Below are positions 7,382 through 15,745 of a stretch of DNA of 64,000 bases, one piece after another. This stretch comes from Nitrospirota bacterium (GTDB lineage: Bacteria > Nitrospirota > JACRHJ01). The translations under genes and the position numbers were made by a program. Positions within the stretch are counted from its first letter, which is position 1. Every line of letters begins with the position of its first letter. The DNA lies in the NCBI GenBank assembly GCA_016212105.1, contig JACRHJ010000021.1, positions 62,001 through 126,000 of the forward strand. The letters are read 5' to 3'. The notes under the pieces were generated by a model. That model saw only the letters and a program-made list of their open reading frames with translations. It searched no databases and had not been told where the DNA came from.

Positions 7382-7635
7382 AAACCTTCATGTTCCTGAC
7401 CGACATCGCCCGCGAGATAGGGCCGTATGAACTGAAGACTCTCCAGAATATGAACGCTAATGGAAAGCTTAAAAAAGCCGGTGTCGAAATAACCTACCCC
7501 GTCGGCAAAGGGAAGCCGGTGGTTAAGGTGGACAGCTATTTACGGTTCATCCAGGGAGTAAAAGATAAACCAGCAGACTTCGACAGGCCGCTAACCCCGC
7601 TTGAACTGGAGCGGGCGACGGCACAAAGCAAGTAA
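7378..7635 (+). CDS. Small early protein, unknown; possible DNA-binding fold
   Basis: An 85-residue protein starting MKTFMFLTDIAREIGPYELK. The N-terminal helices followed by a basic, beta-prone middle (GKGKPVVKVDSYLRFI) could form a winged or excisionase-like fold, but no family is recognised. It is coupled by ATGA to the 43-residue gene and precedes the second recombinase, so an accessory role in recombination is possible but unproven. Confidence 0.5.
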   Translation: MKTFMFLTDIAREIGPYELKTLQNMNANGKLKKAGVEITYPVGKGKPVVKVDSYLRFIQGVKDKPADFDRPLTPLELERATAQSK

Positions 7636-7724
7636 CCAATCTTCCGGGGATAGGCTGGCCAGCCGAAAGGGAGTAGCCTCACTCCTTTCCCCGGAAGAAC
7701 CTGAGGCGGTCACGGAGGCAGACC

Positions 7725-8387
7725 TTGAAGAAACACAGAAAAGACGGCACGAAGATTGTCCCGAAGCGGCGGTCGGTAGAGCCGGTGTTCATCACGAAGC
7801 AGGACTGGCGCAGGCTGATGGGCCACTTCAAGAAGATGCACGACAACGAGGCGGCGCGGGACAGGATGGTCTTCGTGACCGGAGTCCTGACCGGCCTCCG
7901 TCTTGAAGGGCTCCAGTGGCTCGACGTGGGCGACTTGGTGCAAGAGGACGCGGCAGGGCGGCGTACCGTCAGGGGCCGCTTCACAGTTATCGAGAAGGGC
8001 GACGTCGAGCGTGAGGTCCCCATCTCCGCCGAGTTCGCACGCGAGGTCGAGGCCTACCTCAAGATTAAGAAGCACCTGGGCGAGCCGGTCGAACTCGATA
8101 GCCCGCTGTTCTGCGGTCGCGGTGATGCGCGGATCGGCTACTCGACAGTCCAGTACGTCGTCACCCGTCGCTGCCTCGGAGCCGGGCTCGCGGACTACTC
8201 GGCCGGCCCGCCCAGGGCGCGCTACAGCGTCCACGACCTGCGCCACACCTTCGCGGTCAACTGGCTGATCGAGCACAAGAACATGGGCCTCGAAGTCGCC
8301 CTGACCCGGCTCGCCGGAATCATGGGACATGCTGACATCCGCACCACACAGAAGTACCTGAAGGTCGGCGTGGACGGGGAGCTTTAG
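7725..8387 (+). CDS. Second tyrosine recombinase, catalytic domain only
   Basis: A 220-residue protein starting at TTG 7725 behind CGGAGG. It has a complete tyrosine recombinase catalytic set: R59 (TGLRLEGLQWLDV), H170 and R173 (HDLRHTF), H202 (GHADIRTTQ) and nucleophile Y211. The usual N-terminal core-binding domain is absent; only about 20 basic residues precede the catalytic domain. It lies in the early operon far from att. It could resolve replication multimers or act at another site. Confidence 0.85.
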   Translation: MKKHRKDGTKIVPKRRSVEPVFITKQDWRRLMGHFKKMHDNEAARDRMVFVTGVLTGLRLEGLQWLDVGDLVQEDAAGRRTVRGRFTVIEKGDVEREVPISAEFAREVEAYLKIKKHLGEPVELDSPLFCGRGDARIGYSTVQYVVTRRCLGAGLADYSAGPPRARYSVHDLRHTFAVNWLIEHKNMGLEVALTRLAGIMGHADIRTTQKYLKVGVDGEL

Positions 8388-8395
8388 GGGGACGC

Positions 8396-8626
8396 ATGGA
8401 ATCCTACGAAGGTTTTGTACCAGGCCAGATTTACAGCACCGTTCTCGGACCGCTTCTCATAACTGGCTTCGAGGAGCCGAACGAAGCACAGCGGGAAATG
8501 CTGGCCACCCTTGGCGATTCAGGGCTTCTGATTAGATACTGCCCGGCCGACGAAAAGAGCAACGTCAAGCTGGGCTGTCTGCCGGCGCGGAAGATGCGTA
8601 GTTTCATCTTCGCAATGAAACCTTAA
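8396..8626 (+). CDS. Small protein, unknown
   Basis: A 76-residue protein beginning 8 bp after the recombinase stop with AGGGGG before the ATG. It is beta-prone at the N-terminus (FVPGQIYSTVLGPLLITGF) with two cysteines. No motif is recognised. It belongs to the early operon by spacing. Confidence 0.5.
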   Translation: MESYEGFVPGQIYSTVLGPLLITGFEEPNEAQREMLATLGDSGLLIRYCPADEKSNVKLGCLPARKMRSFIFAMKP

Positions 8627-8676
8627 ATTAGAAACCAGAGTGCCCGGGCTTTTCTCCTTTCGACCGGGCGCAACAG

Positions 8677-8704
8677 CCCGGGGCGGATTGTCCACCGCCC
8701 CGGG
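8677..8704. terminator. Strong GC hairpin, possible early terminator
   Basis: CCCGGGGCGG (8677-8686) pairs perfectly with CCGCCCCGGG (8695-8704) around an 8-nt loop. No T-run follows, so it may be a pause, processing or attenuation site in the early transcript. It is followed by an AAGGAGG site for the next gene. Confidence 0.45.
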
Positions 8705-8725
8705 CCCATTAACAAGGAGGACGCC

Positions 8726-9034
8726 ATGCCGGAACGTCGTTCAGAGAAGACCTGGCCTTGTACCATCCAGAGCTTCAGCGGCAGTTACGTCCACGCGACG
8801 ACCTGCCACCTGAGGCGAGAGTCCCGCCTCTTCGAGGCTTGCGCTGTCTGCACGTCGAGGGGCGAGGACTTCATCGAGTACGTCCACCGCGCCCTGGGCG
8901 TCCCGAAGGGCGAGACGCTCAAAGTTCCAGACGAGACGCTCGACTTCTTCGGCAGGATATTCGCTGATTATATACCCGCTCTCGATCGCGTGAGGCAAGT
9001 CAACTTACAAGGAGGTTTTTACATTGGAACCTAA
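8726..9034 (+). CDS. Small protein with clustered cysteines, unknown
   Basis: A 102-residue protein behind AAGGAGG. It contains Cys at about 12, 23, 34 and 37 (CxxC in ACAVCTS) plus His, which could bind zinc, and a helical C-terminal half. Its end overlaps the SSB-like gene start by 11 bp, and the strong ribosome-binding site of that gene lies inside it. Function unknown. Confidence 0.5.
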   Translation: MPERRSEKTWPCTIQSFSGSYVHATTCHLRRESRLFEACAVCTSRGEDFIEYVHRALGVPKGETLKVPDETLDFFGRIFADYIPALDRVRQVNLQGGFYIGT

Positions 9035-9233
9035 CGCCCCGAAGCATTTCAACCAGGCCCACATCTTCGGCACAGTGTCGAAGGTCGAGCACAGCAAGGA
9101 GAAGGACGGCAACAAGGCGTTCTTCGTCATGGTCGTCCTGGACTGCCGGAACGAGGCATATGGGGGAATCATAGCCTACTGCAAGATATGGAACAACGCG
9201 GCCACGGCGTTCACAGCCTGGCTGAAGGAGTAA
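9024..9233 (+). CDS. SSB-like OB-fold protein, N-terminal part before an ochre codon
   Basis: TTG 9024 follows GGAGG with an 8-nt spacer. The 69 residues match the first part of a single-stranded DNA-binding OB fold (HIFGTVSKVEHSKEKDGNKA ... YCKIWNNAATAFTAWLKE). TAA at 9231-9233 falls exactly where SSB proteins continue with the strand 'vivtGrl'. The same frame runs on after the stop with PKDAVIKLTGRLNQFED and then to 9665. It would bind ssDNA during phage replication if intact. Confidence 0.6.
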   Translation: MEPNAPKHFNQAHIFGTVSKVEHSKEKDGNKAFFVMVVLDCRNEAYGGIIAYCKIWNNAATAFTAWLKE

Positions 9234-9356
9234 CCAAAAGACGCAGTCATAAAACTCACCGGACGGCTGAACCAGTTCGAGGACGAAAAGAAGCCAGGCA
9301 AGTACCTGAACAGCTTCGACTGCTACGAGTGGGAAGTCAGACCTGACCAGAAGAAC

Positions 9357-9665
9357 ATGCTCCGTGCGAGCACCGTGATCGTTGGGGAGGTATTCCTCGT
9401 GGCCGAGACGGACGGCGGAGAGCATGAGCTGACAATAATGGTCTCGCGTCCGAAGGCGAAAGACACCGATAACATGTACGAGGAGACGTTCCGGCTATAC
9501 GTCCACCCGGACGACGGCGTGGACATCAGCGCGCTCCAAGCCGCGACGGGTAGGTCCGTCAACCTGAAAGGCGTCCTCGCACAAAAGGGCGAATACGACA
9601 TGTTCGAGGATAAGTTCTCCGGCCCTGTCAGGCCATACGTCAAGAAGGTGAAGGTATATGCCTAA
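9357..9665 (+). CDS. C-terminal part of the SSB-like gene, in frame after the stop
   Basis: A 102-residue frame, identical in phase with 9024-9233. ATG 9357 is the first possible start after the ochre codon but has no ribosome-binding site, so it is probably the remainder of one 213-codon gene. It reads as a second OB-like domain (STVIVGEVFLV ... GRSVNLKGVLAQKGEYDMF). Between 9234 and 9356 the frame is open and encodes the end of the first OB domain. Its stop overlaps the next gene's ATG. Confidence 0.5.
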   Translation: MLRASTVIVGEVFLVAETDGGEHELTIMVSRPKAKDTDNMYEETFRLYVHPDDGVDISALQAATGRSVNLKGVLAQKGEYDMFEDKFSGPVRPYVKKVKVYA

Positions 9666-9987
9666 AGCGAACTGGTTCGTGAACTACTGGCGCGTGTCCG
9701 GGCAGACATGGCGGGAGCGGTTGCTGCTGGCCGACTGCCTCGGCCCGGATGGGGACACCGGCGAGATGTGGAAGTGGGTCTGGTCCACGCATCCCGAATG
9801 GGACGCGAAGGTCGAGAAGCTCGTGGCCGAAGTCTCGGTGTACCTCTTCGACGCGCCCGCGGACACCGGCGCCCAGGACCGCTTCAAGGCGGTCTGCAAG
9901 AAACTGGAGGAGTCAGTGATGTGGATCGCGCGGCAGTACCGGGCGCACATTGAAACCAGTGGATGTCGCGAAGGGGGTGTGGCGTGA
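9658..9987 (+). CDS. Unknown early protein, Trp-rich and helical
   Basis: A 109-residue protein (starts MPKANWFVNYWRVSGQTWRE) whose ATG overlaps the preceding stop and whose stop overlaps the next GTG. It is rich in Trp and amphipathic helices; no motif is recognised. Its place between the SSB-like gene and the primase suggests a replication-associated role, by context only. Confidence 0.5.
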   Translation: MPKANWFVNYWRVSGQTWRERLLLADCLGPDGDTGEMWKWVWSTHPEWDAKVEKLVAEVSVYLFDAPADTGAQDRFKAVCKKLEESVMWIARQYRAHIETSGCREGGVA

Positions 9988-10190
9988 CTGACCCGTTCGT
10001 CAAATACAGGGACGAGAAGGTGCTGGAGATAATCAACCGACACTCTGCGGTCGAGATAGTCTTCGAGTCCGGCAGGACTCTCTGGTTCAAGCCGCTCTGG
10101 AACGCCGCCGGCGATTACGCCAAGGCGAGCATCCTGGTCGAGGGCTACGACGGCGCGGGGAACTTCGAAGTGATACGGAGCGCGACATGA
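9984..10190 (+). CDS. Small unknown protein
   Basis: A 68-residue protein. GTG 9984 was chosen because it overlaps the previous TGA (GTGA); an in-frame ATG 21 bp upstream is less likely. It is beta-prone (AVEIVFESGRTLWFKPLW) and resembles a small Sm- or SH3-like barrel, but no family is recognised. It is coupled to the next gene by ATGA. Confidence 0.45.
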   Translation: MTDPFVKYRDEKVLEIINRHSAVEIVFESGRTLWFKPLWNAAGDYAKASILVEGYDGAGNFEVIRSAT

Positions 10191-10489
10191 CCGACGGCAT
10201 TATGACAATTTACGGCAACTCAAGCGGCAAGTACAAAACCGCAATCGAGGAGATTGACCTCGACCACGTCGTGTTTATTAAGAGACGGACGTTCAGCGAG
10301 AACCCCGACCGATGCGATCTGATTATTACGATGGACACCGGCGATGCGACCACATGGACGATGGATTCCACCACGGCTGCGACACACGCCAAGCAGTTTG
10401 TGGACTACAAGCGCGCGAGGCAGCAGGCAGTCGCCACAGTAACGATTTCCGACGTTCCCCGCAAGAGGCGCGCGAAGGCCAAGAAATAG
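10187..10489 (+). CDS. Small unknown protein with basic tail
   Basis: A 100-residue protein with beta-strand pattern (DHVVFIKRRTF, DLIITMDTGDATTW) ending in the basic tail PRKRRAKAKK, which could contact DNA. It is the last gene before the primase, 107 bp upstream. Function unknown. Confidence 0.45.
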   Translation: MTDGIMTIYGNSSGKYKTAIEEIDLDHVVFIKRRTFSENPDRCDLIITMDTGDATTWTMDSTTAATHAKQFVDYKRARQQAVATVTISDVPRKRRAKAKK

Positions 10490-10596
10490 GCCATACCTAA
10501 CCCCCAACCCGCCCGCGTTCGAGGCTCTGCGGGCATCCTGGGCGTTCATATTTTAAACAGATTTCCAAATTTCGCAATTCGACAATTCGAGGCACT

Positions 10597-13500
10597 TTGT
10601 CCGACATCGACCGCATAAAAGCAGCGCTACCCATAAAAGAGACCGTACTCGGCCTCACGGGGCTTGCCATGAAAGGCCCGCACGCCGAGGCCTGCCCGTT
10701 TTGCGGCGGGCACGGCTGTTTCTCCTTCAAGGAGGACGTGGGCGGGTATCACTGCTTCCAGTGCGAGGCGGCGGGCGATGTTATCAAGTTCCTTGAGCAG
10801 CACGAGGGGCTGTCGACCGGCGAGGCCATCAGGCGAGCGGCGAAGCTCGCGGGGATAGAGCTGAGCGCCGCGCCGGGGGCGGCGCGCCCTACAAAGACAG
10901 AGGGGCAGGCGGACGCGGGGCCGACGGTCAAGGACAGGATATTCAGCGCGGCCGCGGACTACTACCACGCGAAGATGCTGGAGAACGGCGGCAAGGCGTA
11001 CTTCACCGAGAAGCGCGGCCACACAGAGCGCACGCTCAAGGCGCTCAAGGTCGGGTACAGCGACGGGAAACTGCTTGAGCACCTGCGGGGGCTCGGCTAC
11101 TCGGACGAGGAGATAACCGGCTCCGGGCTGGTCACTACACGCAAGGACGAGCTGGTGGACTACTTCTTCGGCGGGCTCGCCATCTACCCGCACCACGTCC
11201 AGGGCAAGACCGTACACTTCACCTGCAAGGACCCACTGAAGGGACAACGTCCGGACGGCAAGGAGTACAAGCTCCAGCTGCAGGCGAAGCACAGGCACCC
11301 GGACTGGCAGTTCTACAACCAGGACATCCTCTACAAGCGCGGCGAGGTTATTGTCGTCGAGGGCGAGAACGACCTCCAGTCCATCCTTGACGCCGGCGTG
11401 GACAATGTGATCGGCCTCATCGGCCAGCCCTCGGACGACCAGATAAAGGCGCTCCGGACGCACACCTCCAAAAAGCACCTCTACCTCTGCCTCGACAATG
11501 ACCTGGGTGCGCTCGGCGGCGTCAACTCGACAACCGGAAAGTGGCAGGACGGGTTCGTCAGGAAAATCTGCAAGGCGCTCGCGGCCGAGGACAGCATCAT
11601 CAAGATAATCATCCTCGACACGAAGAGCCACGAGGACGGCGGCGTCAAGGACATAGACGACTATCTCCGCGCGCTCCCAGAAGGTGAACGGCACAGGGCG
11701 ATGAAACGGCTCCAGGAGGAGGCGCTGGAGCCTCTGGCTTGGGAGATTGCGCAGGCTGGCCGGCTGCCGGACCTTGAGGCGAAGCACAAGCGGCTGCAGG
11801 AGCAGGGTGTTTACCGCGCGGTCTCCGAAATGTCCGACCTGAGGCTCGAAATATACCTGGAGAAGCTTGACGGCCTGGGCTTCAGCAGGAAGGCCGTCAT
11901 GAAGGCGGTGGAGGCCGAGAACGACCTGCTGGAGAACGTCCAGAGATACCTCGGCAACCTCGGCAAGGGCGACAGGGCCGACTCCCACTACATGGCCGAG
12001 GTGGTCTACAAATGGTTCTCGGCGCGCGGGAAATTCTTCAAGACGGCGGACGGCCGCGTCTACATGTATTACCGCCAGACAATTTACGAGATAGGCAACA
12101 ACCTCGACTTCAACACGATGATGCTGAAGCTCACGAAGCTGACACCGCTCGGCGAGCCAGGCAAGACCGTCTGGCACTGCCTCCAGTGCTTCTGTAACGA
12201 CCGCGGCGAGCAGGTCGAGGTCATGTCATGGATGCACACCAACAGGGAGATAGATGCCGTATACATCAACCTGAATGGCCCAAAGAATACCATCATAAAA
12301 CTCATGCCGAACAGGGAGCCGGAGGAGATACCCAACGGCACGAACCCCGAGGGCGTCCTGCTTGCATCGAGCCAGAAAATCCAGCCGTTTACATTCCAGC
12401 AGGACGCGGACGTGCGCGGAGCGCTCCGCGCGCTGGAGACCCTGATTTTCAATAATCTGGCCTGTGAAAGGGAGGTCCGCTACCTCGTCATGACCTGGCT
12501 GATTTACTTTATTTTCATAGACTTCAACAAGACGCGCGGACTGATGAAGTTCACCGGGCCGGCCGCAAGCGGCAAGTCGACCGGCGCGACGCTGCTGTCC
12601 TATTTGTTGTACGCCAAGGACCTCACGGGACAGAGTTCCGCGGCCGCGAGCTTCTCCGAGGGCGCGCAGGTCCCGCTCATCATCCAGGACAACATCGAGA
12701 ACAGGGACCTCAACAAGCAGTTGGTCAACTTCCTGCTCCTGGGCGCGAACTCGGCGCCGAGGTCGAAGAGGAAGGGCGGCACTGACAGCGGCGTCGTGAC
12801 AGAGACGATCAAGGCGCTGATTCTAATTACCGCGATCGAGCCGTTCCCAGGGACGCTGCCGGAGCTTATCAGCAGGACCTACGAGGTCATATTTGAGAAG
12901 AGGTACCAGCATCCGGGCTTCGTCGAGGACGAGGTCATCAGGGAGATCGTCAAGAAGAGGGACCTCATCCTGTCGGGCGTCCTGAAGATGGCTGCGCTTG
13001 AGATATTGCCGCGTCTCGACCGGCGCTCCGCGTGGTTGTCCGTCCTGCAGTTGAAGTATGCGGGCCACAACAAGGCCAGGACAAACGAGTTCCTGTCGCT
13101 GTTGCTCGTGATACTCGAATCGCTCGTCAAGTACATCCCACTCTACCCGGAGGGGCACGTCGCCCACGGTGAAGGAACGGACGCGGCGGACATCCTCGAA
13201 GGCTGGATAAAGTACCAGAACGAGCTGGCGAACGAGACGGCCACGACGGGCAACTCGATACTGAACTTCCTGGATAACATCATCCGGGAAGTCGACGCCG
13301 AAATGAAGGCCAAAGGCGAGACGCTTAACCAGGTCAGCCATAAGGACTTCGAAGAGCAGGTGTTCGAGCACACACACGCGCTGTACGGCCTGACAGTCAT
13401 CAAGACGAAGGACGAGGCCTGCACGGTGCACATCGAGAACGAGGACCTGCCGGCGAGGAAGAAGACCTTCCAGTTCGAGGCTTCGAGCGCCCAGCTGCAC

Positions 13501-13704
13501 GACGTCATCAACCGTTACTGCAAGGCGGTGGGCACGCGCAACCCTTACGACAACCCGACAGTGCTCGGCTGCCGGATCGCAAACGACAGGCAGTTCATCG
13601 AAAAGGGAGGATGGCAGGTCGTCGGCAAGGCGGACGGGACTCTGCACTTCAAGGTCGTCCACGGCACAAAGTACTTCAAATTCAGGAAAGAGGTAGTTTA
13701 TTAA
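10597..13704 (+). CDS. Primase-helicase of the phage replication module
   Basis: A 1035-residue protein that should prime and unwind phage DNA. It has a DnaG-type CHC2 zinc ribbon (C33, C36, C53, C56), a TOPRIM domain (VVEGEND near 253 and LDNDLGA near 300), a linker region, then a helicase-type ATPase with Walker A GPAASGKST (about 655-663) and a Walker B-like IIQDNIEN. The start is TTG 10597 with a weak GAGGC site. The arrangement resembles primase-helicases of satellite and temperate phages. The repeat-rich putative origin follows directly. Confidence 0.88.
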   Translation: MSDIDRIKAALPIKETVLGLTGLAMKGPHAEACPFCGGHGCFSFKEDVGGYHCFQCEAAGDVIKFLEQHEGLSTGEAIRRAAKLAGIELSAAPGAARPTKTEGQADAGPTVKDRIFSAAADYYHAKMLENGGKAYFTEKRGHTERTLKALKVGYSDGKLLEHLRGLGYSDEEITGSGLVTTRKDELVDYFFGGLAIYPHHVQGKTVHFTCKDPLKGQRPDGKEYKLQLQAKHRHPDWQFYNQDILYKRGEVIVVEGENDLQSILDAGVDNVIGLIGQPSDDQIKALRTHTSKKHLYLCLDNDLGALGGVNSTTGKWQDGFVRKICKALAAEDSIIKIIILDTKSHEDGGVKDIDDYLRALPEGERHRAMKRLQEEALEPLAWEIAQAGRLPDLEAKHKRLQEQGVYRAVSEMSDLRLEIYLEKLDGLGFSRKAVMKAVEAENDLLENVQRYLGNLGKGDRADSHYMAEVVYKWFSARGKFFKTADGRVYMYYRQTIYEIGNNLDFNTMMLKLTKLTPLGEPGKTVWHCLQCFCNDRGEQVEVMSWMHTNREIDAVYINLNGPKNTIIKLMPNREPEEIPNGTNPEGVLLASSQKIQPFTFQQDADVRGALRALETLIFNNLACEREVRYLVMTWLIYFIFIDFNKTRGLMKFTGPAASGKSTGATLLSYLLYAKDLTGQSSAAASFSEGAQVPLIIQDNIENRDLNKQLVNFLLLGANSAPRSKRKGGTDSGVVTETIKALILITAIEPFPGTLPELISRTYEVIFEKRYQHPGFVEDEVIREIVKKRDLILSGVLKMAALEILPRLDRRSAWLSVLQLKYAGHNKARTNEFLSLLLVILESLVKYIPLYPEGHVAHGEGTDAADILEGWIKYQNELANETATTGNSILNFLDNIIREVDAEMKAKGETLNQVSHKDFEEQVFEHTHALYGLTVIKTKDEACTVHIENEDLPARKKTFQFEASSAQLHDVINRYCKAVGTRNPYDNPTVLGCRIANDRQFIEKGGWQVVGKADGTLHFKVVHGTKYFKFRKEVVY

Positions 13705-13822
13705 TGAATACAGATAGTTATATATTTTTTGGCCTGATTCACGGAAAAAATCCAGCATATTTTTCAAATAACCTCCTAACCTCAACCCAAAAGGTATTAA
13801 GTATCTATATTTCTTAGTTAAA

Positions 13823-14120
13823 AGTTGGGTTGGGGTATGGGTGGAGGTTGGGTTGAGGTGGGTTGAGGTTGGGTTGAGGTTGGGTTGAGGTTGCGGGACT
13901 GGCAGGCAACCTCCACCCTGATACAAGTAGTTGATAGATAAGCGTATTCCATAAAACAGGCAGGAATCAGGGTGGAGGTTGGAAACGAGCCTCAACCCAA
14001 GAGTAAGTCCTTGTATTTCAACGGGAAACAGGCTTGAGAAAGCGCCCAGGGTTGAGGTGGTGGAGGTTGAAACGGTCTGGCCGACATCTGGAAGGGTCGT
14101 TCTCGGGTGTGTAAAAGAAG
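13823..14120. other. Putative phage replication origin with iteron-like repeats
   Basis: In this gene-free stretch four tandem copies of GGGTTGAGGT(T) lie at about 13853-13895, preceded by degenerate copies. Inverted and direct copies of CAACCTCCACCC/GGGTGGAGGTTG and CCTCAACCC follow to about 14070. A perfect 16-bp inverted repeat (13907-13922 and 13966-13981) flanks a 43-bp AT-richer spacer. An AT-rich tract follows (about 14110-14380). This is the architecture of an iteron origin, placed right after the primase-helicase gene. Confidence 0.7.
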
Positions 14121-14476
14121 ATTCTCAGGGGTATTTATTAAAGAGTAATAGAGATGAAGAAGGATAAAGAAGTCAAAGAGTTAAGGTCAACCCTGCTGAT
14201 GGTCTCAATAGGATAGGAAAAGAAAAGGCCGAAAACGAACCGAAATTTAAAGCCAATTCTATTAAGTATTCTGTGTCTAATACCTAATAGAGCACTGCTT
14301 AGAGTACATAATATCAATGACTTAGTATGTGTTAAGGGGCAGAAATACCTAATATAAACAGGAAAATAGGGAATAAGGTGGCCGGGAGACCCACCCCCCT
14401 ATGAAAAATTCTGGCCAGGGAGCCAGTTGTCCTTGCTTATCTCTCGCTATAAATTGGGCTGATTTAGAAGGGAATC
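14121..14476. other. AT-rich gene-free stretch after the repeats
   Basis: About 350 bp with no convincing gene; only very short frames occur. It is markedly AT-richer than the phage average and could be the unwinding element of the origin and the promoter region for the recombinase at 14477, which has AGAAGGGAATC before its ATG. No clear sigma70 promoter was identified. Confidence 0.4.
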
Positions 14477-15427
14477 ATGGATAAAGAACTTGAGAAGATT
14501 CTTATAGCCTATCAAGAGTATGGTCATCAGGTGTGCGGGTGTAGCTTGGAGGGTGTCAAGCGGTACTGTTCTTCAGTGATCGAGTTTGAGGCCTTCTTGT
14601 CTGCGCGCGGCGAGGGTATTTTCTCGGCTTCGAGGACTGATATTGAAACTTGGCTCAAACACCTTTTTACGGCGCGCGGCAACAAGAGTTCGACTAGGGC
14701 CGTTAAGTTGTCTGCTATCAGGAGTTTTTACGGCTTTCTCATGCGCGGCGGCTACCTCTCTGGCTCCCCGGCGGAGCAGGTTCCATCGCCAAAGTTCCAG
14801 CCGCCCTCGCCGCATAAATTCACGACTGAGGAGCTTGCTCTTATTTTTGCCGGGCCGGACGTTCAGGCGCTCGACGGTATCCGTGACTTGGCCCTTCTCT
14901 CGCTCATGTATGCCTGTGGTCCGCGCGTCGCGGAGATTAACACCCTCGATCTCGGCGGCCTCACCTTCACCGCTGCCAGCTGCACGGCACTTTTCCACGG
15001 CAAGGGCGCGAAGGAGCGGCAGGTCAAGATGCTCAAGACTCCGGCGCGGGCTCTCGCTGCCTGGCACGCTGTACGCCTCTCAGAGGGCGCGGGCCCGGAG
15101 GACGCGCTGTTCACCACACTGATCGCCGATAAGGCGCGGCGCGGCCTCAGGCTGTCTCAGGCTGGTATAAATGCCGTCCTGAAGAAGTACGCTGTCCGGG
15201 TGGGTATCGCGGACGTGGACGCCTTCGTCCATAAGATGCGCGCGACGTTCGCCACGGACCTCTACGATGCAGGTGTAGGCGTCTTGGAGATAGCGGCGAA
15301 GATGGGCCACAAGGACGTCAAGACGACGATGCGGTACATAGCGATTTCCGAACGGTCGCTTAATGCGGCAGTCATACCTGAGAAGCGCTGGCGGCAGCTC
15401 ACACGAGGAGGCCTGAATGGTCAGTAA
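14477..15427 (+). CDS. Third tyrosine recombinase (XerC/D-like)
   Basis: A 316-residue recombinase with a SAM-like core-binding domain (about 5-95) and a catalytic domain with R150 (YACGPRVAEINTL), K176 region (GKGAKERQV), H252 and R255 (HKMRATFAT), H278 (GHKDVKTT) and Y287. It resembles Xer-type enzymes in size and layout. Lying beside the putative origin, it may resolve multimers or act on a site in the origin region. Its stop overlaps the Mor-like gene start. Confidence 0.87.
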   Translation: MDKELEKILIAYQEYGHQVCGCSLEGVKRYCSSVIEFEAFLSARGEGIFSASRTDIETWLKHLFTARGNKSSTRAVKLSAIRSFYGFLMRGGYLSGSPAEQVPSPKFQPPSPHKFTTEELALIFAGPDVQALDGIRDLALLSLMYACGPRVAEINTLDLGGLTFTAASCTALFHGKGAKERQVKMLKTPARALAAWHAVRLSEGAGPEDALFTTLIADKARRGLRLSQAGINAVLKKYAVRVGIADVDAFVHKMRATFATDLYDAGVGVLEIAAKMGHKDVKTTMRYIAISERSLNAAVIPEKRWRQLTRGGLNGQ

Positions 15428-15737
15428 AAACGCAGAGCGCATGGCGATGATAATCCGGGGGCGGCTTGTCGAGTTCTTCGCGGCCCGGAACGTCCCGAAG
15501 GCTTACGAGGTCGGGAGCGAGCTTGGGCGGGAGATAGAGGAGCTGCTTATCAAGGAGCTTGGCGGCATCCGGTTGACTATCCCGTGCCTCAAGGAGGCCA
15601 ACCGCGCGGCCCGTGACTACTGCATCTTTCGGGATTTTACCGGAGCCAACCACGAGGAGCTTGCGTTACGGCATGGCATCAGCAGGAAGCAGGTGTATAA
15701 CATCCTGCGGAAGAGACAGTTGGAGTTCATTTTTTAG
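15417..15737 (+). CDS. Mor/Martha-like transcriptional activator
   Basis: A 106-residue protein with the Mor family pattern: a helical dimerisation region, then a C-terminal HTH (HEELALRHGISRKQVYNILR). In phage Mu, Mor activates middle transcription. Here it precedes the DNA-modification and antirestriction genes, so it probably switches on this or a later block. It overlaps the recombinase gene by 11 bp. ATG 15417 is used; no stronger start is seen. Confidence 0.75.
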   Translation: MVSKNAERMAMIIRGRLVEFFAARNVPKAYEVGSELGREIEELLIKELGGIRLTIPCLKEANRAARDYCIFRDFTGANHEELALRHGISRKQVYNILRKRQLEFIF

Positions 15738-15745
15738 GAGGTCTA

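Noticed and set aside
9231-9233. TAA reassigned to an amino acid in this phage
   Set aside because: Many other phage genes end at TAA with the next gene correctly coupled, so global recoding is not supported.
10627-12177. A 516-codon minus-strand open frame opposite the primase gene
   Set aside because: Its composition (Val, Leu, Arg, His rich) is what GC-rich codon bias in the real gene creates on the opposite strand; no motif and no start signal.
13704-13817. A 37-codon frame overlapping the primase stop
   Set aside because: No ribosome-binding site, AT-rich low-information sequence, and it leads into the origin repeats.
13853-14070. CRISPR array
   Set aside because: The repeat units are 10-12 bp, tandem or inverted without uniform spacers, and no cas genes are near; an origin fits better.
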